Positions 26,588 through 35,652 of a stretch of 64,000 bases of DNA are shown in pieces; the stretch's first letter is position 1; every line of letters starts with the position of its first letter. The notes under the pieces are model-generated. The model was given only the letters and a program-made list of their open reading frames with translations, was not told the DNA's origin and made no database searches. Location: NCBI GenBank assembly GCA_963738345.1, contig CAVTWI010000002.1, positions 2,480,001 through 2,544,000 on the forward strand, read 5' to 3'. The position numbers and the translations under genes are program-made. The stretch comes from Bog-159 sp963738345 (GTDB lineage Bacteria; Acidobacteriota; Terriglobia; Bryobacterales; Bryobacteraceae).

Positions 26588-26844
26588 GTATTGGGGAAAG
26601 CCCGTGGAGGGTTGGGTCGCGCCTCCTGATCGATCTGGGTTGATTCAATGGGGCGCGGGTCAGCGGCAGCGGCGCGCTCCACGATCATACGCTCGATGGC
26701 GGCTTGCGCGGCGGCGGCGCGGAGTTGTAGGGCGCGGTGCTCCGGATCGGCCATATTGTTCCAGTTGGGATCGCGGGCGAGCCATTCTTCCGCCTGGCGG
26801 ATTATCTCTTCGGGTACCTGGTGGCCATCAACGAAATAGGGCAT
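26575..26844 (-). pseudogene. PPIase-like N-terminal fragment
   Basis: This gene encodes 89 residues starting MPYFVDGHQVPEEIIRQAEE, followed by a helical stretch (ALQLRAAAAQAAIERMIVER). It reads like the short N-terminal region of acidobacterial PpiC-type peptidylprolyl isomerases, but the catalytic parvulin domain is missing. It starts two bases after the stop of the FG-GAP gene, so the two were once co-translated. Its last codons overlap the start of the sulfatase remnant in a different frame (PPRAFP versus TGFPQYNIL), marking a fusion junction. The gene is most likely broken. Confidence 0.45.
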
Positions 26845-26846
26845 TG

Positions 26847-28925
26847 TTATTTTGTGGTGTTAATGAGGACGGTGACGCCGGTGGAGAAATCGGGAACGAT
26901 GATATCGGGGATGCCGGCGGAGGGGCTCTGGCCGTGGAGGTTTTCGACATAGATGCTGGCAGGCGATGGGCCGGCACCGATGTAGAACGGCGGTTGGAAC
27001 TGTGCGTTTCCCTTGCCGAGAAAGATGGCCACGGTGGAACCCTCGTCGAGTATGATATCGGGGATTCCGTCTCCGTTCACGTCAGAGACGGCGGCTATGG
27101 TCGGGATTCCGAAGAGGTAATCGGGTAGCGTCGCGGCGTTTGTGAAACCGCCTTTACCGTTGCCTATGTAGACAATGCCGCCGCCGCCATCAGTGGTAGC
27201 TACAAAGTCGACGTTTCCGTCATTATTCAGATCTGCGAGGACGGTCAGGTTATATCCGCCAGTTTCGGTGAGCAAGTGCGGCACGAAGCCCCCGCTCCGG
27301 TTATTGAGGAGTTCGTATACGCCGAGGCCGTAACTGACTAGCAGCAGGTCGGGCCATCCGTCGCCGTTCAGATCTGCCGCGGCGATGTTGGTAAATGTAC
27401 TCGGAGGATTCGACAGGATTGGGACAGTGGGCTGGAAGGTGCCGTCGCCGTTGCCGAAGGCTAGCAGGTTGTCCGACGTGGCGAAATCGACCTTGCCATC
27501 GTGATTGAAGTCGGCCAGCGCGAGGTAACCGGGGTTGAGGACGACAGTGGAACTTTTCAGGGTAAATGTGCCATCGCCCTTACCGAGGTAAGCGTTTACG
27601 TAGTAACCAGTGCTATTGGTGAAAGGCACGAGCAGGTCGGGTATGCCGTCGCCATTGAGGTCGCCGGTGATCAGGCAGCCCGCGCCGGGAAGGGCGATGG
27701 GGGGGCCCGTGGTGTAAGGGGTTTTGGCATTACCTGTTCCCAGAAGGATGGCGATGCCGGAGGCGGTATTGACGGCGAGATCCGGTTTGCCGTCGCGGTT
27801 GTAGTCGGCAAGCGCGCCGCAGCCTGCGCCGCCGGTGACGGGGGTGGATTCGCCATCCTGGAATTTTCCGTTGCCCAGGTTTAGCAGGACGGAGACGGCT
27901 GAACCCTGGACCACGATATCGTTTCGGCCGTTATTTCGGAGGTCCCCGAGAACAGCATTGTACGATCCCTCGGAAGCCTCGACAGTGTAGAAGGTTGGGC
28001 TTCCAAAGACGCCGTTACCCTTGCCGAGGGCAACGTATACGGTACTATTCACGAGATCGGGGATACCGTCGCCGTTGACGTCGCCGATGGCGACCTGGGT
28101 GGATCCTGGAAGATTGACGTGGGTTGGGGTGGTCTGTACACCGCTTTCGTTACCGAAGTATATGGAAACCTCAGGTGACGAGTCATTGACGAGCACGATG
28201 TCGGCGCGTCCGTCCAGGTTGACATCGCCAATGGTTAGGAACGCCGGGCCCGAGTGAGTGGTCACGTACTGTGGCGGTTGGAAAGTACCGTCACCGTTGC
28301 CCAGTAACACGGCGAAACCGGTGGACATTTGCACGACGAGGTCAATTTTATGGTCGCCATTGAGATCACCGGCCGCTAGATTCCATACGCTGATCCAGGC
28401 CCCGGTAAAGAGGGTAAGCACGCCTGGGTTGAGAAGGCCACCCCCTTTTCCGGTGAAGAGCCAAATGCCCTGCTGGCCTGCCGTGGCAAGATCCAGGATG
28501 CCGTCATTATTGAAATCGCCTACGACTAGTGAGTCGGTCTGGGTTTCCGTTCCCGCTGGGTAGATGGTGCCTGGCTGGAAGCTTCCGTCGCCATTACCAA
28601 GACTCACGCAGACGCCGGTGCCGGTGCCCAAGGCTAAATCGATTGTTCCCTTGTGGGCGAGTTCGGCAGGTACCGGGGTGCCTCCGCAGCCGATGCTGGA
28701 GGTGGGGCCCGGGCGAAACGTACCATTTCCAGTTCCAAACAGGACGGCGGGGCCGGGCTGGATGATATCGAGGATGCCGTTGCCTGTGGTGTCCGCCAAG
28801 ACGAGGGCGTTGCTGACGTAGCTAGTGACATAGTCGCGGCGGGCGAGGAACGTCGGGGGGGCGGCGATGGCGGTGGCGAGGGTCCAGGCCCAGAGGATCA
28901 GAGTGGCTGTGGATGTTCGTTTCAT
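26847..28925 (-). CDS. Secreted FG-GAP/VCBS-repeat protein
   Basis: This 692-residue protein has a signal peptide (MKRTSTATLILWAWTLATAIA). It is then composed of some ten or more repeats of about 55-60 residues with the calcium-binding pattern GDxNxDGxxDL, for example GDVNGDGIPDLV, GDLNGDGIPDLLVP and DLNGDGWPDLLL. Integrin-alpha-like beta-propeller domains of this type are common on the surface of Acidobacteria and are thought to mediate binding. No enzymatic domain is fused. It is followed within two bases by the PPIase-like fragment. Confidence 0.9.
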   Translation of the reverse strand: MKRTSTATLILWAWTLATAIAAPPTFLARRDYVTSYVSNALVLADTTGNGILDIIQPGPAVLFGTGNGTFRPGPTSSIGCGGTPVPAELAHKGTIDLALGTGTGVCVSLGNGDGSFQPGTIYPAGTETQTDSLVVGDFNNDGILDLATAGQQGIWLFTGKGGGLLNPGVLTLFTGAWISVWNLAAGDLNGDHKIDLVVQMSTGFAVLLGNGDGTFQPPQYVTTHSGPAFLTIGDVNLDGRADIVLVNDSSPEVSIYFGNESGVQTTPTHVNLPGSTQVAIGDVNGDGIPDLVNSTVYVALGKGNGVFGSPTFYTVEASEGSYNAVLGDLRNNGRNDIVVQGSAVSVLLNLGNGKFQDGESTPVTGGAGCGALADYNRDGKPDLAVNTASGIAILLGTGNAKTPYTTGPPIALPGAGCLITGDLNGDGIPDLLVPFTNSTGYYVNAYLGKGDGTFTLKSSTVVLNPGYLALADFNHDGKVDFATSDNLLAFGNGDGTFQPTVPILSNPPSTFTNIAAADLNGDGWPDLLLVSYGLGVYELLNNRSGGFVPHLLTETGGYNLTVLADLNNDGNVDFVATTDGGGGIVYIGNGKGGFTNAATLPDYLFGIPTIAAVSDVNGDGIPDIILDEGSTVAIFLGKGNAQFQPPFYIGAGPSPASIYVENLHGQSPSAGIPDIIVPDFSTGVTVLINTTK

Positions 28926-29020
28926 GGGCTCAAGCGCGTTGGTCCAGTTTGAGGCATGGTGGCGTGCGGTGTCAAGCGTTTTTGGTGTGTTTGCGCTTCG
29001 ATAACGCGGGGCGCGCGCGA

Positions 29021-30085
29021 CTATTTCGCTGTCCGCCAGACAATGATCTGGCCGCTTTTCACTTGGAAGGCGCTCTCCTGGAACTGGAGGATTGCGGAGC
29101 CAGGCTCGGGCACGAAGGGACAGGGGTCATGCGCCAAACGCGATGGGTTTTGATAGGGCACCGAGACCTGATCGGCGGCGAAGGGGGGGGCCCGGCCCTT
29201 GAACTCGATCCATCCGGGACGAAGGATTATGCCGATGCAGGGTTGGGGCTGGGCGCTGCGGACGATGCCGTCAACGCGGCCGTGGATGGTGGCACATTTA
29301 GGAAACAGTGTGGCGCCCTTCCGGAGGACGGGCCGGGTGATGGTGCCCTGGAACGGATCGCCGCGAGCCAAGGTGTCCGAATCGAATGGCGTGTCGAGTC
29401 TGGATTCGATTTCGATGCCGGCGGGAACGTCGAGCGGCAGCGGTTTGGCGGGCTGCGGCGGCATGGCCGGGGGCGTTTCGCCAAATGAAATCGCGGACGA
29501 AGTTTGGTACGCGTGACAGCCGGAGAAGGTGGTGCGGTTGAGGGCTTCCTGCCCGGCGCCGACAAAGTTCTGCTCAGTCGATTGGGGCAGGAGGAATTCA
29601 CCGCGGGCGACGTGGAGGCGTCCGTAGTCGATGACGATGCGTCCGAAGGCGAGCGGCAGGTGGGGGGGGATTTCACGGACCACGACTTCAAGCCGCATGA
29701 GGTCGAGGGTGAATGGGTCGATCCAAGCCGATCCATTAAAGCCGACGGCGTCTTTGACGGTGGCGGTCCGGATTTCGTGACGGCTGAGTTCGCGCGGCAC
29801 TTCATAGAAGAAACGCTAAGCCTGGCGGCCGTTCGGTTCCTCTTGTCCGGCGAAGCGGAATTTGGCTACGCCGCTGAGGAAGACGTTCTGGAGGAAGAGT
29901 CCGTAATCGCCCGTGCCGATTACGCCGCCGCCGATCATGTCGTAGATGGCCTGCTCTTCAAAGCGGCGGGATCCGGGCCAGGCATATAGCTCGTGATTGT
30001 CGACGAGGGCAACTTCGAGGCGGATTTTGTCGATGGGCCGGAAGGTTTTGGCGCCCGTGAGGCGTTGTTGACGGTCGACGGTCAT
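29021..30085 (-). pseudogene. Conserved acidobacterial secreted-type protein interrupted by TAG
   Basis: Two consecutive open stretches (29816-30085 and 29021-29800) lie in the same frame, with a single TAG at 29816-29818 between them. The sequence across the stop reads GQEEPNGRQA-stop-RFFYEVPRELSRHE. This is a continuous protein of about 350 residues like the common Solibacter family with DKIRLEVALVDNHELYAWPG, MIGGGVIGTGDYGLF and later GSAWIDPFTLDLMRLEV. The natural N-terminal signal is missing: the first ATG overlaps the end of the permease gene. It is most likely a pseudogene caused by a point mutation; the family's function is unknown. Confidence 0.75.
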
Positions 30086-30086
30086 G

Positions 30087-32761
30087 CTACTCGCTGCGGA
30101 GCGATGTTTGCGGATCGATACGGGCGGCGCGCCAGGCGGGAACGCCGGCGGCTGCGAGGGCAAGCAAGGCCACCAGAGCTACGACACCGGATAATGTTAC
30201 GGCATCGAGGGGCTGGACGCCGTAGAGCAGTTCGCGAATCGCGCGGGTGAGAGCGGCGACTCCGATCAGTCCTAAAGCGGCGCCGGCGGCCGCAAGCAGG
30301 ATGCTCTCGCGGACGACGATCGCGACGAGGGCGTTGACGCTGGAGCCGAGGGCGAGGCGGATGCCGAACTCGCGGGTGCGCTGCGCGGTCAGATACGCGA
30401 GGGTTCCATAAAGGCCGACGGAGGCCAGCAGCACGGAGGCGCAGGCAAACGCGGCGAGCACGAGCAGGACAAAGCGCGTATCGCCGATGGAGTCCGAAAC
30501 ATAGGCGCTCATGGGCCGTATATCGAAGGCGGCGCGGTCGCCATGGGCGGCGTCGATGGCGGATTGAATGCGCGGTGCCATGGTGTCGGCGGGCTCGCGG
30601 GTCCGGACCACCAGGGACATGCCGCCCGGATAATCGCCATAGGGGAGGATGAAGTGCGGCATGCCGCCGTCGCGGACGCGAGTGACACGCACGGCGGCGG
30701 TGACGCCGATGACTTCGAGATCGTTTCGCCAGCCGGTTCTGAAAACGGACAGGCGCTTGCCGATGGCGCCCTCGGGCCACAGGCGCTGGGCAAGGCCCTC
30801 ATCGATAATGGTGACGCTGCGTTGCGCGGAGATGTCGCCGCCGGTGAAGTCGCGGCCTTGGAGCAGGGGCGTTCCGATTGCGTCGAGGTATCCGGGAAGG
30901 GCGAACTGCTGGGTGGCGTGGATGGGGGGGGTATCCGGCTGATCGGCGCGGCCGACGCGACGGCGCTCCTGACCGGTGAGCGGCAAGGGGTCCGCGGCAC
31001 TTACGGACTGGACGCCGGGAAGCGCGTGTACACGGGCGATGACGTCACGCAGCAGCGTAAAGCGCTCGGCGGTGAGGGGGTAGCGCTTCAAATCGATGGG
31101 GATCCGGGCGGTGACCACATTGGCCGGATTGAAGCCCAGCGGCGAATTCATCAGATTCAGAAACGATCGCAGCATGAGGCCTGCGCAGGCGAGGGGCGCG
31201 ATGGACAGGGCGACTTCGGCGGCGACCAGAGTGCGCTGCAACCTTCGTGCGCCGGATCCGGCGGTTTCGGAACGGCCGGAAATGAGCAGCGATCCGGTGG
31301 CTCCGGATGACAGACGCCAGGCGGGCAGCAATCCGAAGAGAATGGTCGCAAGGGCGGATAGGGCAAGGGCGAACAGGGCGACGGGGGCGTCGATTTCGAT
31401 TCTCGATTGCAAGGGGATGTGAGTGGCGCCGAGGCGGCGGATGGCTTCGAGGGCGAAGTGCGCGGCGGTGAGTCCGGCGGCGGCGGATGCGAGGGCAAGC
31501 AGGAAGCTTTCAGCAAGGAGTTGGCGGACGATGCGGAATCTTCCCGCGCCGAGCGCACGGCGGATTTGCAGTTCGCGATGGCGCGCGGAACCGCGGGCCA
31601 ACATCAGATTGGCGGCGTTCACGGAGGCGATGAGGAGTACAAAACCCACGGCGCAAGACAGAAGGAAGAGGGCGGGACGGACGTCGCGAGTCATACTGTC
31701 TTGCAAGATGCGCGCGATGAAGACGACTTTGGGGCCGGGTCCACGGTCGAGGGGCGATGCCTGCCAGCCTTTGACGCCGGAATAGAAATCGGGATTCTCG
31801 CGTTCGAATTGCGCGGCGAGGGTTTGCAATTCGGCGTTTGCGCGATCGAGGGTGACGCCGGGCTTTAGGCGGGCTAGCAATGGGATGCCGCGAAACGGAA
31901 TGGTGGGGTCGATGGGGCTGGGCAGCCAAGTATCGATGCGCTCGGAATCGGTCAGAGAGGGCGGGAGGAAGAGACGGAAGCCGGGGGGGAGGACGCCGGC
32001 GATCTGGACCGCGGCGTCGTTGATCCGTACGGCGCGGCCGATGACGGCGGGATCGGCAGCAAAGCGACGGCGCCATAGGTCATCGCTAATTAAGATGGCG
32101 AGCGCTTGCTCTTTGGAGGCATCGCGGCGGGAATCGAGCATGCGGCCCAAGACGGGGCGGACGCCGAGCAGGGGCAGGAAGGCGTCGGAAACGCTGGCGG
32201 CGGCGACGTGTTCCATTTCGCCGGCGTAAGAGAGGTTGACGTCGACGGGGTCGAGGGTGGAAACCTGCTCAAACGAGCGGCTGCGCTGCTGGATGCCGAG
32301 GAGTTCGGCGCGCGTGGCCCCGGCGTTCGAGACATTGCGGGCGTCGACCTGGATTGCGACGATGCGGTCGGGATCGGGATAAGGGAGGGGGCGCCAGAGG
32401 ACGGCACGCATCAGGCTGAAGATGGTAAGGTTGGCGCCGATGCCGAGCGCGAGGGTGACGATGACGAGGGTGGCGAAGCCGGGTGAGCGGAGGAGGGAAC
32501 GGACGGCATAGCGCAGGTCCTGGAAGATAGTGTCGATTCCCTGCCCTAGCCAGGCGCCGCGGACGGATTCCTTAATCTGGTCGATGCCGCCGGCTTCGAT
32601 CATGGCGCGGCGGTGCGCTTCGTGGGGGGGAGACCTTGGGCGAGGTGGCGGTCGGTTAATTCGGCGATGTAGACGCGCAGTTCGGCGTCAAGAGTGCTTT
32701 CGAGGCGACCGCGCTGAAGCAGGTTGGCGAGGAGGCGGCGCGCTTTTTTGGCAACGCGCAT
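30087..32761 (-). pseudogene. FtsX-type permease of ADOP family (frameshift in poly-C)
   Basis: The main frame encodes 838 residues with two MacB-like periplasmic domains and eight helices, for example FATLVIVTLALGIGANLTIF and the conserved REFGIRLALGSSVNALVAIV near the end. An N-terminal leader MRVAKKARRLLANLLQRGRL, starting at 32761, runs in another frame. It is separated by a run of seven C on the coding strand (32624-32630 in plus coordinates). One more C would give LPPHEAHRRAMIEAGG and a protein of about 885 residues, the same length as the second permease in this window. The gene directly follows a PadR regulator, the typical ADOP arrangement. Its substrate is unknown. Confidence 0.85.
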
Positions 32762-32762
32762 A

Positions 32763-33095
32763 CTAGGCGGACTCCAGAAGGGCGGCGACGGCCTTTACGA
32801 TGCGGGCCCAGGTTTTCTTTTCGACGGCGAGTTGGCGCTTGCCATCGCGAGTGAGGGTGTAGGAACGAACGCGGCGGCCTTCGGGCGAATCGCACCATTG
32901 GCCTGCGATCCAGCCCTCCTGTTCGAGGCGATGGAGGGCGGGAAAGAGGGAGCCTGCTTTTACCTGGAAGGCTCCGCGAGTGACCTGGGAGATGCGATCG
33001 GCGATGGCGGAGCCGTGGAGGGGGCGAAGGTCGAGGGTACGGAGGATAAGGAGGTCGAGGGTGCCTTTGAGCAGTTCGACCGTGGGAGCGGGCAT
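32763..33095 (-). CDS. PadR-family regulator
   Basis: This 110-residue winged-helix regulator reads VELLKGTLDLLILRTLDLRP with the helix-turn-helix, then GSLFPALHRLEQEGWIAGQW, the recognition wing of PadR proteins. The length and layout fit the short PadR group linked to ADOP permeases. Its stop is one base before the permease leader, so the two are co-transcribed. A palindromic site around 33100-33127 overlaps its promoter and suggests self-repression. The inducer is not visible. Confidence 0.93.
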   Translation of the reverse strand: MPAPTVELLKGTLDLLILRTLDLRPLHGSAIADRISQVTRGAFQVKAGSLFPALHRLEQEGWIAGQWCDSPEGRRVRSYTLTRDGKRQLAVEKKTWARIVKAVAALLESA

Positions 33096-33099
33096 ACGT

Positions 33100-33127
33100 T
33101 ATAGAACTCCGATATAGACATTCTATA
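33100..33127. promoter_or_regulatory. Likely PadR operator (TATAGAA-14-TTCTATA)
   Basis: A perfect 7-bp inverted repeat, TATAGAA and TTCTATA with a 14-base spacer, lies immediately upstream of the PadR start, over the probable -10 region and ribosome binding site. The central TATATCG adds a second half-palindrome. PadR proteins bind such AT-rich palindromes near their own promoters, so autoregulation of the padR-permease operon is likely (inference). Confidence 0.55.
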
Positions 33128-33133
33128 CCATTG

Positions 33134-33574
33134 TTAGGCCCCGAATGGATTATGGTCCGGATGCCATTTTCCGTCGGCGGTTCCGTAAGGGCTGGCAACC
33201 ACCACCATATAGCCATCCGGGTCGCGCAGCCAGCATTCCCAATGATTTGGGCCCCCGTCGCCATCGGCCGGGTTGCGATGGCGGGGCAAAACTATCTCGA
33301 CGCCCATTTCGGTGGCGCGCTGGACGATGGCATCGAAATCGTCGACTTCAAACCAGAGCAGTACTCCGTTGCCGTAGGGCTTGTCCTCGGGATTGCCGAT
33401 GCGGCCGTGATCATGCGCCACCTCGAAGCTATGCAATTGCAGGACAAGCTGGCCGTTCAAGACCAGTTGTTCGTAGGCGGAGCCTCCATGGTTGCTCCGG
33501 CAGCCGAGCAGACGCTGATACCACCGGCTGCTCGCTTCCACGTCGGTTACAGAGATCAACGGTTGAGGACGCAT
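33134..33574 (-). CDS. VOC-superfamily (glyoxalase/bleomycin-resistance) protein
   Basis: This 146-residue protein is a single VOC unit: PLISVTDVEASSRWYQRLLG at the start, EVAHDHG and GVLLWFEVDDFDAIVQRA in the middle, and NHWECWLRDPDGYMVVV at the end. The metal-binding His/Glu pattern is partly present (H in HDHG; E in WECWL). Such proteins are dioxygenases, isomerases or binding proteins. There is no signal peptide, so it is cytoplasmic. Its 3' end lies close to the padR promoter. Confidence 0.85.
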   Translation of the reverse strand: MRPQPLISVTDVEASSRWYQRLLGCRSNHGGSAYEQLVLNGQLVLQLHSFEVAHDHGRIGNPEDKPYGNGVLLWFEVDDFDAIVQRATEMGVEIVLPRHRNPADGDGGPNHWECWLRDPDGYMVVVASPYGTADGKWHPDHNPFGA

Positions 33575-33709
33575 TTCGTTAGCTTAGCGGATTAGCAGGC
33601 CTGTTACTGCGGCGGGTGCCGTAGCGATCCGCGTAGCGTATACTGACCTGATACTGGTCGACGCCCAGTCGACGGTACGACTAAAGATAGAACCATAACG
33701 GAGGATAAC

Positions 33710-35467
33710 GTGGGGAAATGGTTTGGTGCGACGTGCGTGTTAATAGCGGCGACTTTCGGCGGACGGCCCGCGGCGGCGCAGATTCAAGGGGCATGGGCGT
33801 CTACGGGAACTATGCAGACCGGACGCGATTCGAATGCGCAGACCCTGATTTCGGGAAAAGTCCTTTCGGTGGGGGGGGTGGACGGCAGCGGCAACGTACT
33901 GGCTTCGGCCGAAATATTCAGCAGCACTAACACGTGGACTCTCACGGGCAGCATGGCCGACGCCCGCGAAATGTTTCCAGCGGTGACGCTGAAGAGCGGC
34001 AAAGTGCTGGTCTCGGGCGGTTGGGGAACGGGCGGCACGCTGTTAGGCAGCGCGGAGTTATATGATCCGAGCACGGGCAAATGGTCGCCGGCGGGCTCAC
34101 TGTCTGTAGCGCGCGCGTCCCACACCGCGACGCTGCTGCCGAACGGGAAGGTATTAGTGGCGGGGGGGTGCACGTCGAGCGGTTGTGCCACGGTCACAGC
34201 CACCAGTGAAGTGTACGACCCGGCGACTAACAGTTGGTCGTCGACGGGCAGCCTCAATGCAGCCCGGTATTCGCAGGCGGCGGTCCGGCTGAATACCGGG
34301 ACGGTTTTGGCGATTGGCGGATACAACGGGGCGGCGCTTGCGACGTGTGAGCTCTACAATGCCACATCGGGCACGTGGAGCAATGCGGCGAGCATGAATG
34401 TGGCGCGTTACCTCGACGGAGCTACGCTGCTGCCGGATGGCAAGGTGCTTGTTACGGGCGGTACGCAGAGCCGCTACCCGATTGGGTCGGCGGAACTGTA
34501 CGATCCGACTGCTAACACGTGGACATTGACGGGTAACATGAAGACGGCGCGCTATGCTCACACGGCGACGCTTCTGCCGGACGGCACCGTTCTGGTGGCG
34601 GGAGGCGAGGGCCAGTCTATCAGTTGTGGGAAAGACTGTACCAGTTACATCCCGACGGCGGCGGCTGAGATTTACACGGAAGCCACTGGGTCCTTCACGA
34701 CCACGGCAAGCCTGATCCAGGCGCAAGCCTATCAATCGGCTACTTTGCTGTCGACTGGGCGGGCGTTGGTGAACGGAGGGACCGGGTATACGTCTGTCTG
34801 CTGCGAGATTTTGAATACGTCAGGGATATATACGCCACTGACTATGACTTTTTCGGCGTCAAGCTTGAGCTTCGGCGTGTTGCAGGTAGGGCTGACGAGT
34901 GCTCCGCAGTCAGTGACTATTACTAATGTGAGCAGCCATGCAGTGGTTTTCAGCGGTATTTCGGCTAGCGGAGACTATACGGAAAGCAACACGTGTCCGG
35001 GCACTTTGAACGCGGGGTTGAGCTGCAGCATTACGGTCAGTTTCGCGCCAACTGCCGCGGGAGTGCGCAACGGGTCCGTGACTTTGAAGGACAACGATCC
35101 GGGAAGTCCCACGCAGACCATTGCACTTACTGGAACGGGCGCCACCAGCGCGATGACGCTGCTGCCGTCCAGCCTTAGTTTCCCTGGAGAGACGCCTGGT
35201 TCTAGCGGCCCACCCTTGAGTATTACGTTGTATAACGACGGAGTGGCGACGGTCAATATCACGAGTGTGGCGATCTCACCGGCGCGCGGGACATTCACGC
35301 AGACGAACAACTGCCCGCCGACGCTGAGCGCGGGCGCCAGTTGTGTGATTCAGGTGATCTTCACACCGCCAGATACGGGTACTTATAAGGCGACGTTGTC
35401 AGTGACTGACAGCGATATAAGTAGTCCGCAGACTGCGAAGATGTCGGGGGTCGGTCTGAATAACTAG
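33710..35467 (+). CDS. Secreted kelch-repeat protein with ASH-type C-terminal domains
   Basis: A GTG start follows a good GGAGG ribosome binding site. The 585-residue protein has a signal peptide (VLIAATFGGRPAAAQ). At least six kelch repeats of about 50 residues form a propeller, with HTATLLPNGKVLVAGG and HTATLLPDGTVLVAGG among them. Two ASH/choice-of-anchor-D-type beta sandwiches follow (SLSFGVLQVGLTSAPQSVTI and SLSFPGETPGSSGPPLSITL). This is a typical acidobacterial surface protein; binding of polysaccharide or protein is only a guess. Confidence 0.88.
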   Translation: MGKWFGATCVLIAATFGGRPAAAQIQGAWASTGTMQTGRDSNAQTLISGKVLSVGGVDGSGNVLASAEIFSSTNTWTLTGSMADAREMFPAVTLKSGKVLVSGGWGTGGTLLGSAELYDPSTGKWSPAGSLSVARASHTATLLPNGKVLVAGGCTSSGCATVTATSEVYDPATNSWSSTGSLNAARYSQAAVRLNTGTVLAIGGYNGAALATCELYNATSGTWSNAASMNVARYLDGATLLPDGKVLVTGGTQSRYPIGSAELYDPTANTWTLTGNMKTARYAHTATLLPDGTVLVAGGEGQSISCGKDCTSYIPTAAAEIYTEATGSFTTTASLIQAQAYQSATLLSTGRALVNGGTGYTSVCCEILNTSGIYTPLTMTFSASSLSFGVLQVGLTSAPQSVTITNVSSHAVVFSGISASGDYTESNTCPGTLNAGLSCSITVSFAPTAAGVRNGSVTLKDNDPGSPTQTIALTGTGATSAMTLLPSSLSFPGETPGSSGPPLSITLYNDGVATVNITSVAISPARGTFTQTNNCPPTLSAGASCVIQVIFTPPDTGTYKATLSVTDSDISSPQTAKMSGVGLNN

Positions 35468-35474
35468 CGGGCAA

Positions 35475-35630
35475 TTACTTTACTGGCAGCAACGCGTCGT
35501 CGAGCAGGTCGAGGACTTCCTGCTCCACAGCGCGTGATCTCGCGATATCCAATATGTCCTGATCGGCGCATTCGATCGCCTCAGCGAGGCGCTGCCTTGC
35601 CTCCGGCGCGGTTTCTGGTTTGTGTTCCAC
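35475..35630 (-). CDS. Small hypothetical protein (51 aa)
   Basis: This is a GTG-started frame: VEHKPETAPEARQRLAEAI, a helical middle and the end LDLLDDALLPVK. It lies 22 bases after the OPT transporter gene on the same strand, with a purine-rich AGGGTAGGG before the start. It is acidic and helical without a signal. It may be a real small downstream gene of the transporter operon, but coding is supported only by position and composition. Confidence 0.4.
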   Translation of the reverse strand: MEHKPETAPEARQRLAEAIECADQDILDIARSRAVEQEVLDLLDDALLPVK

Positions 35631-35652
35631 AATAGCCCTACCCTGCTTACGC

